Of a stretch of 15,250 nucleotides of DNA, positions 1 to 6,915 are shown piece after piece. The notes below the pieces were generated by a model, which saw nothing but the letters and a program-made list of their open reading frames with translations, searched no databases and had not been told where the DNA came from. The translations under genes were made by a program, and so were the position numbers. Each line of letters starts with the position of its first letter. The first letter of the stretch is position 1. The DNA is from Verrucomicrobiota bacterium (GTDB taxonomy: Bacteria; Verrucomicrobiota; Verrucomicrobiia; Chthoniobacterales; Terrimicrobiaceae): the NCBI GenBank assembly GCA_026398285.1, contig JAPLTI010000154.1, positions 1 through 15,250 of the forward strand. The letters run 5' to 3'.

Positions 1-216
1 TGCACAACCGCAGGATGCAATGGCTCGGGGATCGGTATCATGCGGAATCTATTACTCCGCACACACCGCGCCGCAAAGAGGAAACAGCACTTGGTCGGAC
101 AAGACCCCATTTCTCAAGGCGGCATGTGGGTATCTGCTGGACGACCAGAACAGATGACCAAAGAAACACCTCACATCGAACCGCACAGAGCAAGAGGACT
201 TGACTCCCGCTCATGA
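1..216 (+). CDS. Possible 3' end of an unrecognised gene upstream of glgX
   Basis: Frame 1 is open from the left edge of the window for 71 codons and stops with a TGA at 214-216. That stop overlaps the glgX start codon in an ATGA arrangement, which is common between co-translated genes. I recognise no family in the translation: it is rich in Arg, Gln and His and shows no membrane segment or motif. A frame of this length can be open by chance, and the other frames here also contain ORFs of about 60-100 codons. The support is therefore only the overlap and the open left edge. If it is real, the start lies outside the window and the product would be encoded in one transcript with the debranching enzyme. 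Confidence 0.25.
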   Translation, partial: CTTAGCNGSGIGIMRNLLLRTHRAAKRKQHLVGQDPISQGGMWVSAGRPEQMTKETPHIEPHRARGLDSRS

Positions 217-2318
217 AATCGAACTCTCCTTGGCCAGGAAGTCCCTCACCACTTGGGGCGACATGGGACGGCGACGGTGTGAACTTTGCCATTTTTTCAG
301 AGAACGCCACGCTCGTGGAACTTTGCCTCTTTGATTCCACCACCGATCTGATCGAAAGCGCCCGCCTTATCCTTCCCGAAAAAACAAACCAGGTCTGGCA
401 CGGCTATCTGCATGGCGCCGGTCCCGGACTGATCTATGGCTACCGGGTGCACGGCCCCGAGAATCCAGCTTTGGGCCATTGCTTCAATCCGCAAAAAATC
501 CTGCTGGATCCTTATGCAAAAAGCATCGCACGGACTTTTTCTCATAACATTGCGACCACCGATCTCCTGCAGGACAACGCAGCCACAGCCGCACTCGGGA
601 GGGTTATCGACCCTTCATTCCACTGGAACGGGACGGCGCCACCATCGACTCCATGGCATGAGACAATCGTGTATGAGGCCCATGTGAAAGGCTTCACAAA
701 ACAACATCCCGCCGTGCCTGAAAATTTAAGGGGAACCTATGCCGGCTTCGCCTCGCCTGCCGCAATCGAGCACTTCACATCCCTCGGCATCACGGCCGTA
801 GAATTGCTTCCGGTGCACTACCACATCGATGAGGGCCGACTGGTCGATGCGGGACTCGTGAATTACTGGGGCTACAACACGCTCGGCTTCTTTGCACCAG
901 ACCCGCGCTATTGCTCAAGCGGCCCTGAAAATGCCGTGAATGAATTCAAGGAGATGGTGCGCGTCCTGCACGCGGCTGGCATCGAGGTCATATTGGATGT
1001 CGTTTACAATCACACCGCCGAAGGCGACCATACAGGACCTGTGCTGTCCATGCGGGGCATCGACAATGCCTGCTACTACCGTCTCGCCGAGGACCGAAGC
1101 CGATATATCGATTTCACGGGTTGCGGGAACTCGCTCAATGTTGCGCAGCCGCATGTGCTGCAACTCATCATGGACTCGCTCCGATACTGGGTTTTGGAAA
1201 TGCATGTGGATGGATTTCGTTTTGATCTGGCCAGTGCGCTGGCGCGGGAATTGTGGGATGTGGACCGTCTCGGATCGTTCTTTGACATCATTCACCAGGA
1301 TCCTGTCTTGTCGCAGGTGAAGCTCATTGCCGAGCCGTGGGACTTGGGGCCGAACGGATACCAGGTCGGGAATTTTCCAGTCCTTTGGAGCGAGTGGAAT
1401 GGTCGATACCGTGATTGCGTGAGGAGATTTTGGAAAGGAGATGGCGCAACAGTCGGCGAGTTGGCAACGCGCCTCGCAGGCAGCAGTGACCTGTATCTGC
1501 ACAATGGCCGCCGACCGCATGCGAGCCTAAATTTTGTGACCTGCCACGATGGGTTCACGCTCGCGGATTTGGTTTCGTTCAATACCAAACACAATGAGGC
1601 AAATCAGGACTCGAATACTGATGGAACGGATCAAAACGACAGCTGGAACTGCGGCGTCGAGGGGCCATCCGCAGACCCGGCGATTCACACACTGAGACTT
1701 CGGCAACAGAAGAATTTTCTGTGCTCACTTTTCCTTTCTCAAGGCGTCCCCATGTTGCTGGCCGGGGATGAATTCGGCCGCACACAGGGAGGGAACAACA
1801 ATGCCTATTGCCAGGACTCCCCCATCTCGTGGCTCGACTGGAATCTGGATGAAGAAAACCGGGCTCAACTCAACTTTGTGCGGCGCCTGATCGACCTGAG
1901 ACGCAAGCAGCCTGTCTTTCGGCGCAGGCATTTTTTTCAGGGACGAGCGATTCATGGCACGGACATCAAGGATCTATACTGGATTCGGCCCGACGGAATG
2001 GAGATGTCCGAGCTCGACTGGAACTCCCCGCATGCGCGCTGCTTAGGCATGGGACTCCTTGGCGACCAAATCGTGGAGTGCGATGAGCGCGGGCAACCGG
2101 TGCGGGGAGACTCGTTTTTGATTCTGATGAATGCCGGGGATGCAGCGGTGCCTTTTTGCCTTGGCTCACGCCAAGGGCAAGTTGAGTGGACACTTGTGCT
2201 CGATACAGCTGACAGCGCGAACTCCCAGCAGGCAGGCGTCTTTCCGCACATGGCCGAGTATCCGCTGCAAGCCCGCTCGGTCGCAGTCCTGCAACCGCAC
2301 TATGTGCCGTTTGCGTGA
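213..2318 (+). CDS. glgX: Glycogen debranching enzyme GlgX (isoamylase-type, GH13)
   Basis: This enzyme hydrolyses alpha-1,6 branch points of glycogen, acting on short limit-dextrin side chains left by glycogen phosphorylase, in the cytoplasm. The 701-residue length is typical of GlgX/TreX proteins. Residues about 8-130 form the N-terminal CBM48/isoamylase module (GSPSPLGATWDGDGVNFAIF). The GH13 barrel follows, with VVYNH (263-267), the nucleophile Asp338 in DGFRFD, the acid/base Glu374 in AEPWD, and the His445-Asp446 pair in CHDGF. All catalytic positions are present. The ATG at 213 places the conserved N-terminal motif at the expected distance. A purine-rich AAGAGGA at 192-198 is about 14 nt away, too far for an ideal ribosome binding site, which fits coupling to the open frame before it. 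No other glycogen gene is in the window. Confidence 0.96.
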   Translation: MKSNSPWPGSPSPLGATWDGDGVNFAIFSENATLVELCLFDSTTDLIESARLILPEKTNQVWHGYLHGAGPGLIYGYRVHGPENPALGHCFNPQKILLDPYAKSIARTFSHNIATTDLLQDNAATAALGRVIDPSFHWNGTAPPSTPWHETIVYEAHVKGFTKQHPAVPENLRGTYAGFASPAAIEHFTSLGITAVELLPVHYHIDEGRLVDAGLVNYWGYNTLGFFAPDPRYCSSGPENAVNEFKEMVRVLHAAGIEVILDVVYNHTAEGDHTGPVLSMRGIDNACYYRLAEDRSRYIDFTGCGNSLNVAQPHVLQLIMDSLRYWVLEMHVDGFRFDLASALARELWDVDRLGSFFDIIHQDPVLSQVKLIAEPWDLGPNGYQVGNFPVLWSEWNGRYRDCVRRFWKGDGATVGELATRLAGSSDLYLHNGRRPHASLNFVTCHDGFTLADLVSFNTKHNEANQDSNTDGTDQNDSWNCGVEGPSADPAIHTLRLRQQKNFLCSLFLSQGVPMLLAGDEFGRTQGGNNNAYCQDSPISWLDWNLDEENRAQLNFVRRLIDLRRKQPVFRRRHFFQGRAIHGTDIKDLYWIRPDGMEMSELDWNSPHARCLGMGLLGDQIVECDERGQPVRGDSFLILMNAGDAAVPFCLGSRQGQVEWTLVLDTADSANSQQAGVFPHMAEYPLQARSVAVLQPHYVPFA

Positions 2319-2452
2319 GGGCGAGCCGTGGCGCCGCCGAGCGAAAAAGAAGGGTGCTCGGTCGTCTCGACCGTGAAAGACACTCGCGCCGCCACCTCAT
2401 CAATAAAAAAACCACGCCTTGGGCCTGCACGACCGAGACGGCCATGCCCCCC

Positions 2453-2467
2453 TGAGACGCCGCTTCG
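2453..2467 (+). repeat. Dispersed 15-base repeat, copy 1
   Basis: TGAGACGCCGCTTCG occurs here and again, identical and in the same orientation, at 9554-9568. In both copies it is followed one or two bases later by GCTGAA. Both copies lie in non-coding DNA. Copy 1 is followed immediately by the hairpin at 2480-2503. Confidence 0.65.
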
Positions 2468-2479
2468 TAGCTGAAATTT

Positions 2480-2503
2480 GGGACGCCAAGGGCCTGGCAT
2501 CCC
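2480..2503. repeat. Imperfect hairpin next to repeat copy 1
   Basis: GGGACGCCA (2480-2488) can pair with TGGCATCCC (2495-2503) over 9 positions with one mismatch, leaving a 6-nt loop AGGGCC. It lies 50 bases downstream of the PIN toxin stop on the minus strand and about 160 bases after glgX on the plus strand. It has no adjoining T run. It may be part of a repeated extragenic element rather than a terminator. Confidence 0.45.
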
Positions 2504-2551
2504 TACCACACATTTTCGATGGGTGCTGCCGCACCTTGCCCCGGCAAACTA

Positions 2552-2970
2552 TCAACTTTGAAGACAGTCCAATGCTTGCCTTGGAGAGAGGATTTTGACG
2601 CCGACTTTTTGCATTTCTGTTGCCGGGTAATGTCTCGGATTTCCTGTAATGATCGTTTTATCAGGTGCAGCCAATGCCACGGCCACAAAAGGCAGATCAT
2701 CAGGATCGGGCAGGCAAACCTCTTTCAAGGACATGCCTCGGCGAAATCCGGATGCGGGCAGAGCATCCAACAACGCTCGCACTGCGGTCTTCGAGAGCTT
2801 GAACTTCGGTCTTCCCAAACCTCGCGGTATTCAGAAAGGATTTGATTATCCCACGCGGGAACAAACAAACCAGCCACAGCACATTGAAGAACCTGATCGC
2901 AAATGCCTCCAGGGGTGATTGCCGCAGACACGAACACATTCGTATCAATCACCCAAAAAGGCGTTCCCAT
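2552..2970 (-). pseudogene. PIN-domain toxin gene broken by a single-base frameshift
   Basis: Two minus-strand frames together make one PIN-domain protein of about 140 residues, of the family annotated as putative toxin-antitoxin toxin component (COG1569-like). The first part (from ATG 2970) has the hallmark VIDTNVFVSA with metal-binding Asp9, and SEYREV with acidic residues near 47-50. It then leaves frame at about 2817-2819. The second part (to the stop at 2552) continues as GRPKFKLSKTAVRALLDALP, then DPDDLPFVAVAL and TIITGNPRHYP. Restoring one T in the minus-strand run GGTTTGGG gives E-V-L-G-R-P-K-F, which matches the usual family sequence, so the lesion is a one-base loss. The start overlaps the antitoxin stop as TAATG, the normal coupling of a toxin-antitoxin pair. 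Active members cleave RNA. As read, the product would be truncated after about 50 native residues and inactive. A sequencing error is the main alternative. Confidence 0.85.
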
Positions 2971-3272
2971 TATTTTTTTCTTTTCCGCTTAGCGAGCCGT
3001 GTGGCCCGGATTTCGGCATCGATACCTTCCATGGAAAAGGAAGTCGTCTCGTTCATGATTGCATCGCGCTGCACGGCCGCCAACGACTGACCCAACCGGA
3101 GGCGTTCCAGCAAATCGATATCGGATTTGATGCCACTGGGACTGGGGGGTATCAGAATGCCAATGGTTTCACTGCCTTTTGTGATCACGCGAGGGCCGGA
3201 TTTGGAAAGATCCCGGAGAACTTTGGCAGTATTTTCCGAGAGTTCACGCGTGTCTAAAAGCATCGGAGTCAT
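2970..3272 (-). CDS. Phd/YefM-like antitoxin of the PIN toxin pair
   Basis: This is a 100-residue protein starting at ATG 3272. The frame extends further upstream, but the conserved part begins at M-T-P-M-L-L-D-T-R-E, and the upstream extension would run into the MauE-like gene, so I use this start. The N-terminal half has the pattern of Phd/YefM-type antitoxins: TRELSENTAKVLRDL, then a GPRVITKGSETIGIL strand pair. In that family this half dimerises and binds operator DNA. The C-terminal half, which would neutralise the toxin, is charged and ends in a basic KRKRKK tail. It sits directly before the PIN gene, with a TAATG overlap, and 38 bases after the MauE-like gene. It probably represses its own operon, as is usual for the family. 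Since the toxin is frameshifted, it appears to be an orphan antitoxin here. The family call is moderately sure, because the sequence is short. Confidence 0.72.
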   Translation of the reverse strand: MTPMLLDTRELSENTAKVLRDLSKSGPRVITKGSETIGILIPPSPSGIKSDIDLLERLRLGQSLAAVQRDAIMNETTSFSMEGIDAEIRATRLAKRKRKK

Positions 3273-3310
3273 GGAAATAATTTCGAACAGCCGAGAAACC
3301 TTGTCAAGTA

Positions 3311-3754
3311 TCACTCGCGCTGCCGAGAGGCTTCGAGCGCGATGCAGAGGATGCCGAGCAGCACGAGATTCCGGATGGGAGCTGTCCACGGTGGCAGGAT
3401 AGTTTCAAGAAATGTGCCGCCGAAACAACCGCAGGACATCGCGGTGCCACGCACAAAGTTCACCATGAGAGCCAAAGTGAAAACCGCCAATAACAACCCC
3501 AGCAAGGCCAATGCGCCTCGGCGCGCGGGAGGCACGATCACCAGCGCGCAGGCCGAGACAAACTCGATCCAAGGCAGGTAAATCGCCACCGGATTCACAA
3601 GCGCGCCGGGCAGGAGGTTCATCTGGTAAACCGCCGAAGCGAATGCGGCGGGGTTCATGATTTTTGGAACCGAGGCGAGAAGAAAGACCGCCGCAACAAG
3701 GAGGCTGGCGGACCATTCCAGCACGAGCCAAAGAGTGGAAGAGCGGGGTCTCAT
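3311..3754 (-). CDS. MauE/DoxX-like redox-associated membrane protein
   Basis: A 147-residue integral membrane protein with about four hydrophobic segments (roughly 8-30, 52-76, 80-102 and 126-142). It shows the MauE/DoxX-like signatures: a first helix ending FLLASVPKIMNP, and a Cys-Gly-Cys-Phe motif (C108, C110) after the third helix. MauE-type proteins are thought to supply or maintain redox equivalents for disulfide formation outside the cytoplasm, as in methylamine dehydrogenase maturation; no mau gene is present here. The ATG at 3754 overlaps the rhodanese stop as ATGA, and the preceding part of the open frame lacks family character, so this start is well supported. The pairing with a membrane-anchored rhodanese, both carrying cysteine pairs, suggests a shared role in thiol or sulfur chemistry at the membrane. 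The exact substrate cannot be read from the sequence. Confidence 0.84.
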   Translation of the reverse strand: MRPRSSTLWLVLEWSASLLVAAVFLLASVPKIMNPAAFASAVYQMNLLPGALVNPVAIYLPWIEFVSACALVIVPPARRGALALLGLLLAVFTLALMVNFVRGTAMSCGCFGGTFLETILPPWTAPIRNLVLLGILCIALEASRQRE

Positions 3755-4269
3755 TCGGCAGGAAGTCCGGAATCCCTCCAGGCTTGAAAACCCTCCGCAA
3801 AGATGTGGATTTTTTGCGATCCCTGCTCCCGAAGAAACAGCGCCAATTGCAAGGCATCGTCGCATGTCTTGCCGGAACAATAAACGAGCAGTGCCTGTTC
3901 AGGCTGCAGCAGGGCGGCGAGTTCGTAGTAGGACTCGCCACGCGTCGCATTTGGAAACGAGACGGCGCCCGGCAGGTGCCCGGCATCGAAATCGGCCAAC
4001 GAACGCGCATCGAGGATAAGAACTTGTCCGGCGAGAACCATGTCCTTCGCCTGCTCCAGAGAAACGAGATCGACACCGGCAGCGCGGGCCTTTGCTAAGG
4101 GTGATTGGGAATGATCCTCAAGCCATGGAATCGCAACGGGCCGGACAAGTTGAGCCAAGGTGCCGAGAAAAAGCGCAAGAAGGAGAATCCCGGCCAAAGA
4201 GGCCGACACCGGCCAATAACGCGGAGTGGATTCCAATCGACTCAGAGGTATTGAGAATTGAGGGGGCAT
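3751..4269 (-). CDS. Membrane-anchored rhodanese-like protein
   Basis: A 172-residue protein with one N-terminal membrane helix (about 20-42) followed by a single rhodanese domain. Visible landmarks are LILDARSLADFDAGHLPGAV (84-103), the strand-loop LLVYCSGKTCDDA with candidate catalytic Cys131 and a second Cys136, and GFQAW near the end. Rhodanese domains carry a persulfide on the loop cysteine and transfer sulfur. The anchor would place this domain on one face of the membrane, probably the periplasmic side. ATG 4269 is the first possible start, since a stop lies in frame four codons upstream. A GGAAG sequence directly abuts the ATG, which is too close for a normal ribosome binding site, so the transcript might be leaderless. 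It overlaps the MauE-like gene by 4 nt and very probably works with it. Confidence 0.87.
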   Translation of the reverse strand: MPPQFSIPLSRLESTPRYWPVSASLAGILLLALFLGTLAQLVRPVAIPWLEDHSQSPLAKARAAGVDLVSLEQAKDMVLAGQVLILDARSLADFDAGHLPGAVSFPNATRGESYYELAALLQPEQALLVYCSGKTCDDALQLALFLREQGSQKIHIFAEGFQAWRDSGLPAE

Positions 4270-4278
4270 CTTCCAAAA

Positions 4279-4323
4279 GTATCAGTGGCAGAGGATTTGG
4301 CGGCAATCGTCAGGGGATGTCAA
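4279..4323 (-). promoter_or_regulatory. Possible promoter region for the rhodanese-MauE-antitoxin unit
   Basis: A promoter is expected between the clpC terminator and the rhodanese gene. On the minus strand a perfect TTGACA hexamer lies at 4318-4323, but no good -10 follows at the right distance. A weaker alternative is TTGCCG, 17 nt, then GATACT, ending about 9 nt before the rhodanese ATG, which would give a leaderless or near-leaderless transcript. Neither match is convincing alone. Confidence 0.22.
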
Positions 4324-4365
4324 CTCCGACCAGAGGCATGCGGAGCGCCTCGAAGCCAAAAAGCG

Positions 4366-4405
4366 ACAAACCCTTTTTTGCACAGATGCGCAAAAAAGGG
4401 TTTGT
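4366..4405 (-). terminator. Intrinsic terminator of the ilvE-mcsA-mcsB-clpC operon
   Basis: ACAAACCCTTTTTTGC (4366-4381) and its exact reverse complement (4390-4405) form a perfect 16-bp stem with an 8-nt loop, 17 bases beyond the clpC stop. On the minus strand the stem is followed by CGC and then TTTTT, consistent with a rho-independent terminator. The stem includes A6/T6 tracts, so part of the U tract is inside the hairpin. On the plus strand a T5 run lies further off, so termination there is possible but less likely. Confidence 0.77.
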
Positions 4406-4422
4406 GAGAGTTTAGAGACTTT

Positions 4423-6915
4423 TTACTTTGCGGATGTCTCGGCAACAGCCTCCTCGGGCTTGTGGGCAATGACAAAGCCGAGTTTGTCGCCGTCTTTTTG
4501 GACAGTGACGGCATCGCCAGGCTTGATGTTGCCTTTTAGGACTTCCTCGGCCATTGGGTCCTCGATGTATTTTTCCACGGCGCGACGCATCGGGCGGGCT
4601 CCGTAGGTTGGGTCGTAGCCCTTCGTGATGAGGAAGTCCTGAGCCGTCTGGTCGAGCGTGAGGTGGATATTCTTCGTCTTGATGCGTTCCACGACTTTGC
4701 TGATTTCGAGATCCACGATTTTGATGAGGTCGGGTTTTTCGAGCGTGTGGAAGACGATGATGTCGTCGAGACGGTTGATGAACTCTGGTTTGAAGACGCG
4801 TTTAGCTTCGCCGAGGATTTTATCCTTCATCACATCATAGTTGTCCGTGCCGGCAACCGGCGCGCCGAAGCCGAGAGTGGTCTGTTTTTTGATCAGTTCC
4901 GCTCCGACATTCGAGGTCATGATGATGATGGTATTGCGAAAGTCGATCTTGCGACCGAGCGAGTCGGTGATCTTGCCTTCCTCCAGAATTTGAAGGAGGA
5001 GGTGCATGACATCCGGGTGGGCTTTTTCGATTTCGTCGAATAGCACAACGGCGTAGGGCTTGCGGCGCACAGCCTCGCTGAGTTGGCCGCCCTCTTCATA
5101 GCCGATGTAGCCGGGAGGCGAACCTATCAGGCGGGAGGCGCTGAATTTCTCCATGTATTCGCTCATGTCGATCTGGATGAGCGCATCCGCAGTGCCGAAC
5201 ATGAACTCAGCCAGCGTGCGAGCGAGGAAGGTTTTTCCAACACCAGTCGGGCCGAGGAAAATGAAGGAACCAATCGGACGCTTGGGATCCTTGAGGTCTG
5301 CGCGGGAGCGGCGGAGGGCTTTGCTGATGGCCACAACGGCCTCGTTTTGACCAATGACTTTGCCTTCGAGTTCGCCTTCCATCGCGAGGAGTTTGGCAGT
5401 TTCCTGCTGCTCCATGCGGGAAAGAGGCACACCAGTCCACTTGGAGAGGACCTGCATGATCTCATCGGCGCTGACGGTGACTTCCTTTTCTTCCTTATGG
5501 GCGCGCCACTCAGAGAGGATGCCGTCGAGCTTGTCCTTTGCCTGTTTCTCGACATCTCGGAGTGATGCGGCTTTCTCAAAATCCTGGGACTTGATGGCGG
5601 CCTCCTTGTCGAGACGGATGGTTTCAATTTCGGCTTCGATGTCTTTGACATTCGGCGGGCGGGTCATCGCGGCGATGCGCGCGCGGGAACCGGCTTCATC
5701 CATGAGGTCGATCGCCTTGTCGGGCAGGAAGCGTCCGGTGAGGTAGCGGTCCGAGAGTTTGGCAGCGGCTTCGAGAGACTCGTCGAGGAACTTGGCCTTG
5801 TGGTGCGCCTCGTATTTTGGACGGATGCCATGAAGAATCTGAATGGTCTGATCGACTGTGGGGGCTTCCACTTTGACCTGCTGAAAACGGCGCTCGAGAG
5901 CAGAATCCTTTTCGATGTATTTGCGGAATTCGTTAAGCGTTGTCGCTCCGACGCACTGCATTTCGCCACGACTGAGGGCGGGCTTGATGATGTTTGAGGC
6001 ATCCATTGCCCCTTCGGCGGAGCCGGCTCCGACGAGGGTGTGGAGTTCGTCGATGAAGAGGATGATGTTTTTGTTTTTGCGAATCTCATCCATCACGGCC
6101 TTGATACGTTCTTCAAATTGGCCGCGGTATTTGGTGCCGGCGACCATGAGAGCGAGGTCAAGAGTGACGACGCGTTTGTCGCGAAGAATCTCGGGAACAT
6201 TACCAGAAATGATTTCTTGAGCGAGACCTTCGGCGATGGCTGTCTTGCCGACACCGGCTTCGCCGATGAGGACTGGATTGTTCTTGGTGCGGCGACAGAG
6301 GATTTGAACGATGCGCTCGATCTCATCGGCGCGGCCAATCACAGGATCGAGTTCGCCTTTGCGAGCCTGCTCGGTGAGATCGCGGCCATAGGCTTTGAGA
6401 GCCGGGGTTTTGCTGGAAGGCTTCCCGCTTGGGCCCGCCTCGGTGGGAATGGTGTCGCTATCCTCATCGGGAGCAAAATTCGGATCGAGTTCCTTGAGAA
6501 TTTCATTACGGGTGCGCTCGATGTCGACCTCAAGATTTTTTAGAACGCGGGCGGCAACGCCCTCGCCCTCGCGAAGCAGGCCGAGAAGAATGTGCTCGGT
6601 GCCGACATAGGAGTGCTGGAGGCTCTTGGCTTCCTTTCCGGCAAGAGCGAGGACTTTCTTGACGCGCGGCGTGTAGGGAATGTTGCCCACCATTTTGGTC
6701 TCGGGACCAGAGCCGACTTGTTTCTCGACCTCCATGCGGACGGTCTCATGGTCGAGGCCCATCTTTTGAAGAACATTCACGGCGACGCCCTGGCCGAGCT
6801 TGATCAAACCCAGAAGCAGATGCTCAGTGCCGACATAATTGTGATTGAAGCGGTCGGCTTCCTTGCGGGCAAGGGCGAGAACCTGTTGGGCGCGTGGAGT
6901 GAAGTTGTTCATCAT
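4423..6915 (-). CDS. clpC: ATP-dependent unfoldase ClpC (Hsp100, partner of ClpP)
   Basis: ClpC is a hexameric AAA+ unfoldase that feeds proteins to ClpP in the cytoplasm. The 830-residue length is normal. Two Clp N repeats span about 4-145. Their GTEHLLLG and GTEHILLG motifs contain Glu31 and Glu107, equivalent to the phosphoarginine-docking glutamates 32 and 106 of Bacillus subtilis ClpC. The first ATPase domain has Walker A GEAGVGKT (218-225), Walker B FIDE (287-290) and arginines at 342-343. A middle domain with a UVR-like stretch (about 435-465) follows. The second ATPase domain has GPTGVGKT (555-562) and LFDE (625-628), and an LGF tripeptide at 681-683 fits the ClpP-binding loop. The start overlaps the mcsB stop as ATGA. 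A second ATG directly follows at 6912, so translation may begin at either. No ClpP gene is in the window. It is the last gene of the operon and ends before a strong terminator. Confidence 0.98.
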   Translation of the reverse strand: MMNNFTPRAQQVLALARKEADRFNHNYVGTEHLLLGLIKLGQGVAVNVLQKMGLDHETVRMEVEKQVGSGPETKMVGNIPYTPRVKKVLALAGKEAKSLQHSYVGTEHILLGLLREGEGVAARVLKNLEVDIERTRNEILKELDPNFAPDEDSDTIPTEAGPSGKPSSKTPALKAYGRDLTEQARKGELDPVIGRADEIERIVQILCRRTKNNPVLIGEAGVGKTAIAEGLAQEIISGNVPEILRDKRVVTLDLALMVAGTKYRGQFEERIKAVMDEIRKNKNIILFIDELHTLVGAGSAEGAMDASNIIKPALSRGEMQCVGATTLNEFRKYIEKDSALERRFQQVKVEAPTVDQTIQILHGIRPKYEAHHKAKFLDESLEAAAKLSDRYLTGRFLPDKAIDLMDEAGSRARIAAMTRPPNVKDIEAEIETIRLDKEAAIKSQDFEKAASLRDVEKQAKDKLDGILSEWRAHKEEKEVTVSADEIMQVLSKWTGVPLSRMEQQETAKLLAMEGELEGKVIGQNEAVVAISKALRRSRADLKDPKRPIGSFIFLGPTGVGKTFLARTLAEFMFGTADALIQIDMSEYMEKFSASRLIGSPPGYIGYEEGGQLSEAVRRKPYAVVLFDEIEKAHPDVMHLLLQILEEGKITDSLGRKIDFRNTIIIMTSNVGAELIKKQTTLGFGAPVAGTDNYDVMKDKILGEAKRVFKPEFINRLDDIIVFHTLEKPDLIKIVDLEISKVVERIKTKNIHLTLDQTAQDFLITKGYDPTYGARPMRRAVEKYIEDPMAEEVLKGNIKPGDAVTVQKDGDKLGFVIAHKPEEAVAETSAK

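Larger units (their letters stand above)
2319..2551. other. Non-coding gap with nested inverted repeats between convergent genes
   Basis: I see no gene in this gap between the convergent glgX and PIN toxin genes. It holds several short palindromes. CGGTCG-TCT-CGACCG at 2359-2373 is a perfect 6-bp stem with a 3-nt loop. GTGGCG (2328-2333) and CGCCAC (2390-2395) could enclose it. The 9-mer CTCGGTCGT (2358-2366) recurs inverted as ACGACCGAG (2429-2437). None is followed by a T run on either strand, so none is a classical intrinsic terminator, although the hairpins may still end glgX transcription. The density of GC-rich palindromes resembles REP-type extragenic elements. That comparison is inference. 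Confidence 0.6.

Noticed and set aside
915..1520. 201-codon minus-strand ORF inside glgX
   Set aside because: It is a shadow frame opposite a fully conserved catalytic domain; its translation shows no family features.
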